64,000 nucleotides of DNA from Typhlomys cinereus (taxonomy: Eukaryota > Chordata > Mammalia > Rodentia > Platacanthomyidae). A model generated the notes under the pieces. The model searched no databases. It was not told the DNA's origin and worked only from the letters and a program-made list of their open reading frames with translations. Position numbers and translations under genes: made by a program. Where the stretch lies: NCBI GenBank assembly GCA_023101885.1, contig JALPQD010000517.1, forward strand, positions 1,190,919 through 1,254,918, given 5' to 3'. This document shows positions 42,875 through 54,350 of the stretch, in pieces. Each line of letters starts with the position of its first letter. Positions within the stretch are counted from its first letter, which is position 1.

Positions 42875-45800
42875 CTAGGAGCCACCTATTAGGGAGTACA
42901 TACGGTGCTTAATTTTCCATATCTGGGATACTTCACTTAATATAATTGTTTCTAATAACATCCATTTCCCGGCAAATTCCAGTAATTCATCATTTTTGAT
43001 GGCTGAGTAGTACTCCATTGTATAGATGTACCACTGTTTCCTTATCCACTCGTCAACTGTTGGACATTTGGGTTGATTCCATGACTTTGCTATTGTAAAC
43101 AGTGCTGCTATGAACATGGTCCTGCTTATGATATCGAGGTGAATTTTTGCTATATATGGGGTTATTCCCAAAAGTGGAATAGTAGGGTCATATGGCATTT
43201 CAATCTTTAATTTCTTTAAGAATCTCCAGATGGCTCACCAGAGTGGTTGTATAAGCCTGCATTCCCACCAGCAACGTAGGAGAGTTCCCCTCTCTCCACA
43301 TCCTCTCCAGCATTTGTTGTTGTTTGTATTGTGGATTTTTGCCATCCTGACCGGGGTGAGATGATATCTCAGGGAAGTTTTGATTTGCATGTCCCTGATG
43401 GCTAAGGAAGTGGAGCATTTTTTAAGATATTTGTTAGACATTTTAATTTCATCCCTGGTAAAGTTTCTTTGAAGTTCCAGGGCCCATTTTTTAATTGGGC
43501 CATTAGTTTCTTTGGTGTTGAGTTTTCTAAGTTCTTTATGCACTCTGGATAATAGAGATATATCAGATATGTGGTTAGTGAAGATTTTCTCCCATTCTGT
43601 GGGTTGCCTTTGAGCTCGTGTTACAATCTCTTTATCTGAACAGAAGCTCTTTAATTTCACAAGATCCCAACTGTTGAGAGTTGGTAGCAGTGACTGTGCC
43701 ATTGGATGTCTGTTTAGGAACAGTTGGCCTAGCCCAATCAGCTCGAGGGAGTTCCCTACCCTTTCAACTATGGTTTTTATAGTCTCTGGCCTAATATCGA
43801 GGTCCTTGATCCATTTGGAATTAATTCTTGTACATGGTGACAAGTACGGATCCAATTTTAATCTTCTACATGTGGAGATCCAGTTTTGCCAGCACCATTT
43901 GTTGAAGATGCTGTTCTTTTTCCATTGAATTTTTTGGGCCCCTTTGTCAAAGACCAAATGGCTGTAATTTTGTGGGCTTATATCTGGGTCTTCAACCCTT
44001 ATCCATTGATCTGTGTGTATATTTTGGAGCCAGTACCAGGCTGTTTTTATAACTATGGATTTGTAGTAAAGACTAAGGTTCGGTATGGTGATATCTCCAG
44101 CAGTGTTTTTGTTACTCAGGATTGTCTTTGCTCTCCTGGGTCTTTTGTGCCTCCATATGAATTTTGAGATTGTTTGGTCAACTTCTTTAAAGAATTGCTT
44201 TGGGATTTTAATTGGTATAGCATTGAATTTGTATATTGCCTTTGGTAGGATGGTCATTTTTACGATGTTGATTCTGCCAATCCAGGAACATGGGAGGTCT
44301 TTCCACCTTCTGGTGTCTTCTGCTATTTCTTTCTTTAGGGTTCTAAAGTTTTCATTGTAAACGTCTTTTACCTCCTTGGTTAGGTTTATACCAAGGTATT
44401 TCATTTTTTTAGGGGCTATAGTAAATGGGATTGTTTCTCTCAGGGCTTTTTCACTTCTTTCATTCTGGGCATATAGGAAGGCCACTGATTTTTGTATATT
44501 TATTTTGTATCCTGCCACCCTGCTGGACTTCTCAATTAGTTCCAGGAGCTTCCTGGTGGAGTTTTTGGGATGACTCAGGTATAAGATCATGTCATCTGCA
44601 AATAAGGATAGCTTGACTTCCTCGTTGCCAATTTGAATCCCTTTTATGCCCCTTTCTTATCTTATGGCTTCAGCTAAGACTTCAAGTACAATATCGAATA
44701 GAAGTGGTGAGAGTGGACAGCCTTGTCTAGTTCCTGATCGGAATGGGAATGCTTCCAGTTTTTCCCCATTGAGTATAATCCTTGCTGTAGGCTTATTGTA
44801 TACAGCTTTTATTATATTGATAATGGTTCCTTCCATTTCTACTGTCTCTAGCATTTTGATCATAAAAAGCTATTGGATCTTGTCAAAAGCTTTTTCCGCA
44901 TCTATCGAGAGGATCATGTGGTCTTGGACTTTGGACTGGTTTATATGATGAATTACATTTATTGATTTGCATATGTTGAATCAACCTTGTGTGCCAGAGA
45001 TGAAGCCTACTTGGTCCCCCTGAATTATCTTTTTGATATGTTTTTTAATCCAATTTGCTAAGACTTTTTTGAGAATCTTTGCATCTGTGTCCATCAGAGA
45101 GATTTTCCTATAGTTTTCTTTTTTAAGAGAATCTTTATTGGGTTGTGGGATTAAAACGATATTAGCTTCATAAAAGGAATTTAGTAGTGTTCCTTCCTTT
45201 GCTATTTGATGGAACAGTTTAAGGAGTATTGGTGTTATTAACAACTTAGATGTCTGGTAGAACTCTGTGCTGAATCCATCTAGTCCAGGACATTTTTTTA
45301 GTGGAAAGATTTGAGATTACTTCTTCAATTTCCTTATATGTTATAGGACTATTTAAATAATTCACAACTTCCTGATTCAATTTAGGTAAGTTGTGTTTAC
45401 TTAGGAATTCATCCATCTCTTTGGGTTGTCAAACTTTACAGAATATAAGTTTTTGAAATATGATGTTATAGTTCTCTGGATTTCTTCAGTATCAGTAGTG
45501 ATAACTCCATGTTCATTTCTAATTTTGTTAATTTGGGTTTTCTCTCTCTTGCTTTTGGTTAGTTTAGCTAGGGGTGTATCAATCTTATTGATTTTTTCAA
45601 AGAACCAGCTTTTTGACTGGTTGATTTTCTCTATCATTTTCCTAATCTCGATTTCAGATATTTCTCCCCTTATTTTGCTAATCTCCTCTCTTCTACTACT
45701 TTTGGGATCAGATTGCTCTAGTTTCCCTAAAGCTTTAAGCTGTATTGTTATTTATTTCTGATGTTTCCATTTTTTTAATGTAGGCATTAAGAGCTATGAA

Positions 45801-47393
45801 CTTACCTCTTAGGACAGCTTTCATTGTGTCCCAGAGATTTTGGTAAGTTGTATTTTCATTATCATTCGCTTTTAGGAAATCTTGAATTTCCTTTTTAATT
45901 TCTTCTTGAATCCAGTTCTCATTCAGCATCATCATGCTAAGTTTCCAGGAGTTAGTGCATTTTCTGTGGTTTGTTGTGTTGTGGATGTCCAGCTTTAGGC
46001 CGTGGTGGTTTGATAGGGCACAGGTTAGAATTTCAACTTTTTTGTATATGTGTAGATGCATTTTGTGGCCCAATATATGATCTATTTTGGAGAAAGTTCC
46101 TTGTGCTGCTAAGAAAAATATGTATTCTTTGGTGTGTGGATGAAAAGTTCGATAGAGATCTGTAAGGTCCATTTCTTTAAGGGTTTGATTAAGTTCTAAA
46201 GTGTCTCTGTTAAGCTTTTGACCTGTTGATCTATCCCATGTTGAGAGGGCAGTGTTGAAGTCCACAATAATTATGATTTGAGGGTTGATTTCTTGCTTTA
46301 GATGCTGTAGGGTTTTCTTTTTTCTTTTTTTTAACATTTTTTATTATCTTTGCTCATACAAACTTAATAGGTACACTGGTTCCCTCCCTCTCTCCTCCTC
46401 CCCCAACCCCTCTGCTCACCGTCCCCTCACCCTTCTCTCCCCACCCCTCAATCCCTCCCCTCCCCCAATCCCCGGAGAATTCTTTAATGTGCATGCCAAA
46501 CTCTCCTCTGGGTCCTCCTCTCTGATGATGTACAAGGACCCAGCGGCATTTCCCTGAACCCTTTCCTTTGTTCCCCTTAAGCATAGGAACACTATTTTGG
46601 CTGTCAATCCCTTGCCTCCAAGGATCCTGGAGCTTTTATTAGCAAATGCTAGACTTTGTGGGGTCAATAGTGTGTTGGACATTGTGCAGGGCATGCAAAG
46701 TCCAATTATGATTGCTTCAGCCCTAACTCGTGTGGAGTGTCTTGCATATCATTGCTCCTCCCATCCTTGTGCTCTTATACTCTTACCGCCCCTCTTTTGC
46801 AAATTTCCCTGAGCTTCAGGATGGGGAGAGATTAGACTGGCCTAGTTCTAGGTGGTTGATATAGAGTCTCTGAAGTTCTGGATTATGGTTTGTTGATTTT
46901 CTTTTGTGGTTTTGCTGCTCCTGCAATGCCCTTTACTCCATCCTGATGGGTATTTGATGTCACCCCCTGGCCAGAGATAAAAAGCTATTAAACTAGAGTA
47001 GACACTGCAGGGTTTTCTTAATGAATGTGGAGGGGCCCGTATTGGGTGCATATATGTTCAGTATTGTGAAGTCTTCCTGGTGAATTGTACCTGTCACTAA
47101 AATGTAGTATCCATCTGTGTCTCTTATGATTTTCTTTGGTTTGAAGTCCACTTTTTCTGACAGCATAATGGCTACCCCTGCCTGTTTCCTGGTTCCATTA
47201 GCTTGCAAAATTTTGGCCAGCCTTTCATTTTTAGGATGTGCCTATCTTTTGTGATGAGATGAGTTTCCTGAAGGCAGCAGATTGATGGGTTATGATTTTT
47301 AATCCAAGTTTGTAATCTGTGTCTCTTAATCGGTGAGTTAATACCATTGACATTTAATGTTATAATGGAGAAATTATTTTTAATTCTGGACAT
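42875..47393 (-). pseudogene. LINE-1 ORF2 (endonuclease-reverse transcriptase), disabled
   Basis: ORF2 supplies the nicking endonuclease and reverse transcriptase that copy LINE-1 RNA at the chromosomal target. The start (47393) reads MSRIKNNFSIITLNVNGINS, with the endonuclease motif QETHL following. The length is about 3840 bp without the 680-bp insert, matching the usual 1275 or so residues. Reverse transcriptase motifs include [14 protein letters not shown] near 44700 and FADD near 44600. The C-terminal 451-codon block (43235-44590) ends in the cysteine-rich CWRGCGERGTLLRCWWEC. Damage is heavy: several frameshifts and stops, an insertion at 46320-46999, VDFN where the family has GDFN, SNHH where it has SDHH (catalytic Asp lost), and Arg in place of the zinc-knuckle His. 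Confidence 0.93.
46320..46999 (-). mobile_element. 5'-truncated LINE-1 inserted in ORF2
   Basis: A 680-bp LINE-1 3' end (A tail as T run 46324-46334, C-rich tract to about 46470, ending at AAACTAGAGT) interrupts ORF2. It is flanked by AGATGCTGTAGGGTTTTCTT (46300-46319) and AGACACTGCAGGGTTTTCTT (47000-47019), a 20-bp duplication with 3 mismatches. The cut reads TT|AAGAAA on the element strand. It is the youngest of the three nested LINE-1s by position. Confidence 0.92.
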
Positions 47394-47434
47394 TTTTTAT
47401 GTTTAGTGGATTTTGTAAGTGTATTGTTTGATAT

Positions 47435-48509
47435 TTATGTTTTGGTGGTATTATACTTCCCTTCTGTCCTCTTGGATATGCTTGTTCTTTTCTTCAAGCT
47501 TGGTATCATTTCTAGCATTTTTTGAAGGCCTGGTTTGGTAGACCTGTATCCCTTCAAGTTGTCTTTGTGCTGGAAAACTTCTTTCTCCCTCAATCATGTC
47601 AGATAGTTTTGACAGATATATCAGTCTGGGTTGGCATTTTTGCTCATTTAATACTTGAAATACATCTCCAAGCTTTTCTTGCTTTTACTATTTCCATTGA
47701 GTAGTTATTTGTTATTCTAACAGGTTTACCTTTAAAAGTGACTTGCTTTTTTTCTCTTGAAGCTCTCAGCACCTTTTCTTTGTCTTGAACGTGGAGTGTT
47801 TTGACTATTATTTGCCGTGGTGATTTTCTATTTTCGTCATATCTGTTTGGAGTGCAAGATGCCTCTTGTATTTGCATGGGCTTTCATTCTTTAGTTGTGG
47901 GAAGTTTTCATTTATGATGATTTGAAATATTTCCTCAGGTGTGGTATTTTGAGATTCTTGTTCTGGTATTCCATGAATGTGCATGTTAGGCTTCTTCAGG
48001 GTGTCCCATATCTCTTGAATGTTCCTCTCAAGTATCTTTTTGGTTTTAACAATCTCTTCCATTGAGCTGCTTAATTCTCCCACTTTGTCTTCAAGATCTG
48101 AAATTCTATTTTCTGCTTCATTTGTTCTGCTGATAAGACTCTCTGTTGAGTTTTGGGTTGAAGATAACTTGTCTTTTAGTTCAATTTTAAACTCTGGCTG
48201 AGACTGTTTTAACTGCTCTATTCCTATTTGTGTTTCTTGAACTGTTTTTCTCAACTCCTCCAAGTGCCTGTTGTGTTCCTGTTCAAAGTGGATGATGTGG
48301 TTGTTTAACTCTTCTCAGATTTCCTCTTTCATAGTATTAATCATGGTAATGATCATACTCTGAAAGTCATTATGTTGGGTCTGGCTTTCTTGGCTGTTTT
48401 CTGTGAATTTGTTCTGGTTGGAAACCATCATTATGGGGTTAATTCTTTAGGTGGGAGATTGGTCTTCTTGGGTTTTGTTTCTCGTGGATCTGCACTTTGA
48501 CTTGGGCAT
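47435..48509 (-). pseudogene. LINE-1 ORF1, disabled
   Basis: ORF1 encodes the coiled-coil RNA chaperone of the LINE-1 particle. The start at 48507-48509 (MPKSKCRSTRNK) and the stop TAA at 47435-47437 give about 357 residues, within the usual 340-370. The coiled coil lies at about 48000-48265 (TESLISRTNEAENRISDLED). The RNA-recognition and C-terminal parts follow (IHGIPEQESQNTTPEE, then NRKSPRQIIVKTLH). The frame is broken by stops after SPT (near 48448) and after EEI (near 48317), and by a frameshift near 47880 between two otherwise good blocks. The gap to ORF2 is 41 bp, normal for the bicistronic layout. Confidence 0.92.
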
Positions 48510-49266
48510 TGTTGTTTTGTTTCTTAGGACCTTTCAGTTTCTGTGTGTTTTGCACCGAACTGATTTAGTTGGTATTATTACACTTGCCAGTTATTACTAG
48601 TGTTTGCCGTGGATTGGGTATGTTTGTGTATTGTTATTGTAATTTTCTAGATGAGGTTATTAGGCTTTAGTACATCAGTTAAGTCAGGTTAAGGAGACAG
48701 GGGGTGAATATTAGTATGGTAGTGCACTTTTACGATTTAGTATTTTGGTGATATGTGAGGGTGAGTGGTGTACTCCTTAGAGTTGTATATGTTTTTGGGG
48801 TGGCTGTATGGAGAAGTTGATCTACAGCAATTGATACCAGAAAGGATCAGTAAGGTGAAAAAAAGGAGGTTTACTTATCTTTGGGCTGGATGTGAAGAAT
48901 CTCTCCCACATGATAAGATGATTGTAGAGGTTTACGGATATATGGCTTTTGTCCCTTAGAGTTTTGCTTGAGTTTCCTTTGGACTCTATTGAATTCTGAG
49001 TAGCAGTGTGTCTTCCGTGGAGCACGTGCGTAGGTCCCCGGTGGACCGGAGAGGCAGAGGGTCTGATGTTGATGGCAGAATTCTTCACCTGGGACCTGGG
49101 ACTTGGCTTAGTGGCCCACCCAGGCTCTAGGGATGGAGGAATGTGAGCAAGTCCTGTCTGGTCGGGCAGACCAGCGGGCCGTAGAAAGAAAGGGGCTGTA
49201 GTCCAGGACGGGGCCCAGGCAAAGCCAGAGGCCGCCTGGTTGCCGCTGGGACACGGGGGTATTTGG

Positions 49267-49310
<44 letters not shown>

Positions 49311-49360
49311 CTGGGCGGACTCACCTGGGACCTGGTGGGCTGGGGGCGGGGCGGGGTGGA
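48510..49360 (-). promoter_or_regulatory. LINE-1 5' UTR / internal promoter region
   Basis: 850 bp between the target duplication and the ORF1 start. The first 60 bases next to ORF1 resemble those at 795-860, but the rest does not share the 210-bp monomers found there. CACCTGGGACCTGG occurs at 49086-49099 and 49322-49335 (236 bases apart), hinting at a monomer of its own with a partial second copy. The distal part is GC-rich and contains the G43 run. Confidence 0.75.
49268..49310. repeat. 43-base poly-G run
   Basis: 43 consecutive G on the plus strand inside the distal LINE-1 5' UTR. It is either a true homopolymer (poly-C on the element strand) or a sequencing/assembly product of a shorter run. 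Very long G runs readily form quadruplexes. Confidence 0.9.
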
Positions 49361-49713
49361 GTGCTTTTACAATTTTACCGCCCCCTCTTCCGCAAATTTC
49401 CCTGAGCTTCAGGATGGGGAGAGATTAGGCTGCCTTAGCTCCTGGTGGTTGATATAGAGTCTCTGATGTTCTGGATTATAGTTGATTTTTTTTTTTCAGT
49501 TTTGCTGCACCTGCAATGCCCTTGGCTCCATCTTGATGGGTATTGGATGTCACCCCCTGGCCAGAGATAAAAACCTGTTAAATTAGAGTCTTGTTACAAG
49601 AGTATATTCAAAGGTAGATGGAATAAAAGTAGGAGACCGTGGTGAGAGAGGGATCAATCACTCATTTGCAAAATGGTTACTTTCTATTTGCCAGACTATA
49701 TGCCAGATCATAC
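49361..49713 (-). mobile_element. Older LINE-1 3' UTR, right half (host of the nest)
   Basis: It continues the 3' UTR broken at 41778 and matches 42275-42640 of the younger element, including CACCCCCTGGCCAGAGATAA. A 13-base deletion occurs near 49704, and similarity ends at about 49713, the 5' truncation point. Confidence 0.88.
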
Positions 49714-50484
49714 ATTTTTCAAAGACATTTTAATATGCTGAATAATGATGTTGCTTCGAAAAGAGGGTGTGGCAAGTTGGAGAGGTGGGGGCGTGCTTTT
49801 GTACTTTTGAAATAGAATCTTATGTCTCCAGATTTCAGACTCATTGTGTAAACAAAATGAATTTGAATTCCTCCCACCTCTCTGATACACACACACATAC
49901 ACACACACACACGCACACACATGCATGCACACACATTTAAAAAAATTAATTAAAAAAATAAAAATAGGAGGCTCAAGGGTCTAAGACCGCTGTGAGAAGC
50001 ATTCTGAGGCTATTCCAAAAAGAAAAAAATAATCATTTATAATCTTATTTGTTATTATGAGATAATTTTTGGGACAATAATAGATTACTGAATTACTATA
50101 AATATGAAAGTAAACATGAAGTAGTGAAAAATTTTTTCTTTAAATTGCAATTACACAAGAAAATCTTATCAGAAGCCAGACTAGCTGCTATTGCAATTGA
50201 TACCAAACACTATTCCTTAGGAGCCAATTGTCAACTGACCCTTGCCTGGCATAAGGTTCAGAAAAACAGTCACAGGCTTTCAAAGGCAACTGAGTGAGGC
50301 ACCAGAGACATTGAACCAAACAGAGAGAGAAAGGCCTCTTTGACCAGCTTGTGGTCACTACCCCACTTCTCTGTGGACCACGGTTGCCTGGTGGTGATCA
50401 TCCTGACCTACCACTGCTGGGCATCCCTCCCCGCCCATCTTGTGGGCTCTGCTTTTCCAGTTTCCTTTTCTTTTTCTTGATATT
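49714..50484. other. Unique DNA with a CA tract
   Basis: A CA tract lies at 49889-49935. The rest is AT-rich to balanced DNA with nothing recognised. Confidence 0.4.
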
Positions 50485-50782
50485 TTATATATTTATTTAT
50501 TTGTTTATATATGTATTTATTTATTTATTGTATGTGAATGTGTGTGTATCAGAGGTTACTATGTTTCCCCATGGAGGACCAAGGGTGACTTTGGAAACAT
50601 CCTGGATTGCTTCTATCTCCATCTTGCTTCCCTCTGGAATTTCCCAGGCATCTTCCCACAGAGTGGGAAGTGCAGGTAACTGCTGGTTCTGCCTGGTGTT
50701 TTTCATGTGGGACCTGGGATCTGAACTCAGGACCTTCTGCTTGGGAGATGAAGTCCTAACGCCTGAGCCATCTCTCCAGCCC
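50485..50782 (-). mobile_element. B2-like SINE
   Basis: A/T-rich tail with TTTATTTATTTATTG, a short TGTGTGTAT remnant, body TCTGGAATTTCCCAGGCATC and intact reversed head GAGCCATCTCTCCAGCCC. Similar pyrimidine-rich text on both sides (TTTCCTTTTCTTTTT and TTTCCTTTCTCTTTT) may be its target duplication. Confidence 0.9.
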
Positions 50783-51270
50783 ATTTCCTTTCTCTTTTGT
50801 TCTTCCTTCTTGCACTTCTTTGCCCCTCCTAGTCCACATGGAAATGCTTCATTTTTGTTGAGGAAACCGATGAGAAGAAATCTTGATTTAAACCTTCTGC
50901 TCTTTGTAGACATCTTCATCGGGTTAGAATTCTGAGGCCGTCCCTTGCTGACATTTTTTGCTGTATTTACATCTAGAGTCCAAGCTATCCTGATGGGATG
51001 AGTTGGACTCAAACTCACTTAGCAGAACTCTAGTCTTCAGAATTTCCTCGCTATGCATTTTTAGGAAGCGTTTTTCACAGACAAGCAGAAGCAAAAGATA
51101 ATACTTATATATCTTATGTGCATCTTTTTTTTATTTTCTGGCCTGCTGATTGGCAGGGACCCAACAGCATATTCAGCTTCCACTGGAATCCCACTTTAGA
51201 AAATCTTGGGCCAGGTATGAAAAACTATCAGATGTTCCATTAATGGAAGGTGTAGCTTAGAGACTGGTAG
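50783..51270. other. Unique DNA, nothing recognised
   Basis: No repeat or gene was recognised. Confidence 0.4.
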
Positions 51271-51960
51271 AATCACCAGTGTACCTCCTCTTGCCCATTG
51301 ATACTTACCATTTCCCTTGGATCCTCTGTACTTGATGTGATTATACTGACGGCATCCAGCAAGCAAGAACTAGCAATGACACCAGACAAAAAGTTGAGAT
51401 ACTGGGTATCAGCAAGTGAGAGGTAAAGCCCACAAAAACCCCATGAGATTTTTAAGGGATCAGGGGCCTCTGGTATGTGACTTCCAAAAGGAATTGTGGA
51501 CCTTTTTGGTGGTCCTCTTTGAGGACAATGTGTATCTCTCATTTGGAGACACCACTACCACCATTTGTAGAAGGAAACCTGAAAGCCCTCCAGTTTCCAC
51601 TGAGCTGAAGAAGAGTGGCAGTACCACTGTGGACTGTGTTATCCAGTGGAGGTACTTAAGGAATCAGTAGAGAGAAGGGTTCTAGTATGGGACCTTTGAG
51701 AGTACCCAATATGTGAGTGAGGATTTGGAAACCAAGTGTACCATCTTCAGTGGAAATGACCACAACTTTGCTCTCAAAAATAAATTCTCACTTGCTTCTG
51801 GACCATCACGGTCGTGGAATCCCTTACACAAGCACCACCAAGTTCTCAGATCACCTGAGGACCAACTTCCCCTGGTCTTGATAGTCCAGATGATGGGTAT
51901 TCTCATCTACCCTGACACTTAGGAGGCTAGACTCTGGACAGCCCCATAGCAAAATTACTT
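51271..51960. other. Unassigned block with facing open frames
   Basis: Frames of 70-90 codons lie on both strands (51416-51670 and 51713-51922 plus; 51273-51542 and 51682-51906 minus). The composition is balanced, unlike the flanks, and I searched by eye for a processed pseudogene or retroviral internal region. No motif was convincing. It lies just upstream of an LTR-like end at 52030-52200, so an old LTR-retrotransposon interior is possible. Confidence 0.3.
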
Positions 51961-52029
51961 AACTTTGAAGTAAGAAGACATGCTCATTGTTAAGGTAGAA
52001 CCATTCCCTGAGTTTGGGATAGAGGTTAG

Positions 52030-52200
52030 TTATGACTCAAAAGGGAAAAGGTGGCTGAGTGAAGGTGTGCACACACTCATCTGTTGCTTCCTGCTCGTCT
52101 GTGGAAGCAATCTCTCAGACTCCTGCCACTGCCCTTCCGTAGCCTGAAATAAACACCTTCCTCCACTGTCACAGCAGTGAGATAATCAAGACAAATAACC
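52030..52200 (+). mobile_element. MaLR-type LTR 3' part, degraded
   Basis: TGTTGCTTCCTGCTCGTCTG, AGCCTGAAATAAACACCTTC (AATAAA) and TGTCACAGCAGTGAGATAAT follow the last third of the LTR type at 6165 and 12007. The 5' part is not recognisable. Confidence 0.5.
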
Positions 52201-52844
52201 ACTAAGCCACCAAGTAACTCTCATGATCAAGACAAGCACATTGCACACAAACTCATGGCCCATATTTCTATCCCACAGCCTACTGCTGGACAGCCATTTC
52301 CTATCATTAACTAGTAGGGAAGAAAAATAAGGGCCTGGTCACAGAGTATATTGCATGGTAGCTTGGTTTCAGCAGAAAGTGGCAACTATAGCATCACTGA
52401 GCCAAACTGAGATGACTATGTGTAACCAAGACCTCTAGATCCAACGTGGCAGAATGAAAAGACTTGAACAAAAGGCTCATGAATAACTATAGCAAAAAGG
52501 ATGGAAACCATATATGGGAGCAACAACATGGGCTTGCCCTTGCTAAGTCTGGTCAGGCCACAGGTGTGATTGGCTGTCTAGTTAGGAGCAGAGACTAACA
52601 CTGGAAATGATATGACAATATCTATGGGGGCTGTGGGGACCACCTACTGGCCTGATGGCAAGTTAGTTACCTTAATCTCTCAACATGGAAAGAGTAGTAT
52701 TTCATTCTAGAATAAATACCCCAAAAATGAACTTGCTTTTTCCTTCTTCATGATTCCTCTGCATACCACATATGTATTCTCAACATTAGCAAGCTTAAAA
52801 CTCAAGTTATATCCTATGAATTGTGGCAACAGACTTACACCACA
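52201..52844. other. Unique DNA, nothing recognised
   Basis: No repeat or gene was recognised. Confidence 0.4.
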
Positions 52845-52930
52845 CCCATTTTATGCAATGCTAGAGAGTAGACCCAGGTCCTCATGCATGTCAGTCAAGC
52901 GTTCTCAACTAAGTGACATCCTCAGCTGTA
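52845..52930 (-). mobile_element. ID-like SINE fragment
   Basis: ATGCAATGCTAGAGAGTAGA, CCCAGGTCCTCATGCATGTC and AACTAAGTGACATCCTCAGC are a reversed ID-type head. Confidence 0.6.
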
Positions 52931-53049
52931 AAGAACCCCATTTGCAAAAGAGAAAAGACTGGGGAGGGGGGAATATGGAAAGGTGAGTACAATTCCTGCC
53001 CATTCTGAGCCTAGCAGACTTTTTTCCCCCTAGATCCTTCCTCTGTGTG

Positions 53050-53224
53050 GTTTAGGGTTATTTGTTTTATGTGGGTTTGTGTGCCTGTGAAACAGGGTCT
53101 CACATAGTATCCCTAAACTAGAATGAACATTACCAGGCAGTCCAGGCTGACTTCTAATTTGCAGTAATCCTCCTGTCCCAGCGGCCCTGTGCTGGATTGC
53201 AAGCATGAGCCACCACACCCAGCG
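53050..53224 (-). mobile_element. B1 SINE with extra 30 bases
   Basis: GAAACAGGGTCTCACATAGT, TAATCCTCCTGTCCCAGCGG and GCATGAGCCACCACACCCAG are a reversed B1. About 30 extra bases (near 53112-53142) separate its two halves. Confidence 0.75.
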
Positions 53225-54107
53225 TGGCCCGTTCCTTTGATAGGTGTAGTGCAGAGGTATTTTGTACATTTTTTTGCGTGATCAACTTCCAGCTCCCACT
53301 CCTAAATGCCTGTCACTGATAGCTCAGAGGAGGGGCAAACACATCTGTCTTTAGACGCAAGAGTATCTCCTCTTGTCGTGTCAGAGCTCCTGCCCATTCA
53401 CCCAGCACTACAGCCCAATCAGTTTGTTCCAAGTGAGTACAGAGAGTTGTGTTATGTCAGCTGGAGACAGGATTTCCCTTTTGTCTTTATTTGAAAGTTA
53501 AGCATCATTAAAAGAGACATAAGTGGATGCCAAGTTGAGGAATAGTTAGGCTGCAAAATGGAATTGTATCATGCCAACTTAAATAAGTCCAAACTTAAAT
53601 AAGTCAATCCCCCTTCTACATGGTCCAGAGTTTACGTAGGCCATGGAAATATTTTGCACGAAATTTGGAAGATGGAAGTGAGGTCGCAAACACATTCCTG
53701 GGGAAGCTGGTGCAGGAACCAGCCTCCCCACACACACTCCCTCTGCCCCCTCCCCCCCCACTCCCTACCCTACAGCCGCCCTGCTTATCTGCTGACTCAC
53801 CCGCTGGGTGGGGCAGTAGCTGAGCCCTCAGCACTCCCATGATTCATTTTCTCTGCCTTCTGGGCCAAGAGCATTCTTACCTCCCAGACACAGGGCTTCA
53901 GTTTCTCTCACAGAATGTCAGTGCCTAGACGTTAGAGGACTCAGATCAGACAGACGGAGGTTCTGGTCCTGCCTTGTGATTTCTAGCTGAGCATCAAAAA
54001 CCCCTGGCTTTCCTTGCTCTTCCCACCTCAAGCCCATCCACGGCTCCCCACTGCCCACCGAGCAAAGCTCAGACTCCAGCATCCAAGGCAGAAACAGATC
54101 CCAGTCA
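53225..54107. other. Unique DNA, moderately GC-rich
   Basis: 53690-53830 is C-rich on the plus strand with CCCCTCCCCCCCCACTCCC near 53747. No gene or repeat was recognised, although overlapping short frames occur on both strands. Confidence 0.4.
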
Positions 54108-54325
54108 ATAGGGTGGGGGGAGGGGGTGCCTGGTGGTGGAACCCAGGGTCTTATGCATGCTAAGCAGCTGCACTACCATTCAGCTCCATCCCAGTGCTTA
54201 GTGACTGCTGGTGTTATTTCGAGACAGAATCTCGCTGTATTTCCCAGACTGATCAGAAATGTATAGTCCTAGTGATGCTATCGCCTGTGTGGTAGGATTA
54301 CAGACACATATCACCACCCATTTTC
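54108..54325 (-). mobile_element. ID-B1 composite SINE
   Basis: GGAACCCAGGGTCTTATGCA, TGCTAAGCAGCTGCACTACC and ATTCAGCTCCATCCC are a reversed ID head. GAGACAGAATCTCGCTGTAT and GGATTACAGACACATATCAC are reversed B1. Here the ID part lies to the left of the B1 part on the plus strand, so in this direction B1 precedes ID, as at 27620. Confidence 0.7.
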
Positions 54326-54350
54326 CCACAAACTATCTTATATAAAATCC

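Larger units (their letters stand above)
41779..49360 (-). mobile_element. Full-length LINE-1, nested in an older LINE-1
   Basis: The element spans 7582 bp including a 680-bp later insertion, about 6.9 kb of its own. In element order it holds a 5' UTR (49360-48510), ORF1 (48509-47435), ORF2 (47393-42875), a 3' UTR (42874-41864), an A tail and a short transduced segment. The duplicated target is GTGCTTCTACAATCTT at 41763-41778 and GTGCTTTTACAATTTT at 49361-49376. The break on the element strand reads GGT|AAAA, fitting the LINE-1 endonuclease. The host sequence resumes precisely after the duplication. Both ORFs are disabled. Confidence 0.93.

Noticed and set aside
43235..44590. A 451-codon open frame as a host gene
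   Set aside because: Its sequence is the C-terminal half of LINE-1 ORF2, continuous with reverse transcriptase motifs upstream and with LINE-1 UTRs on both sides.
49127..49324. Poly-proline or poly-glycine proteins at the G43 run
   Set aside because: They are translations of the homopolymer in a LINE-1 5' UTR.
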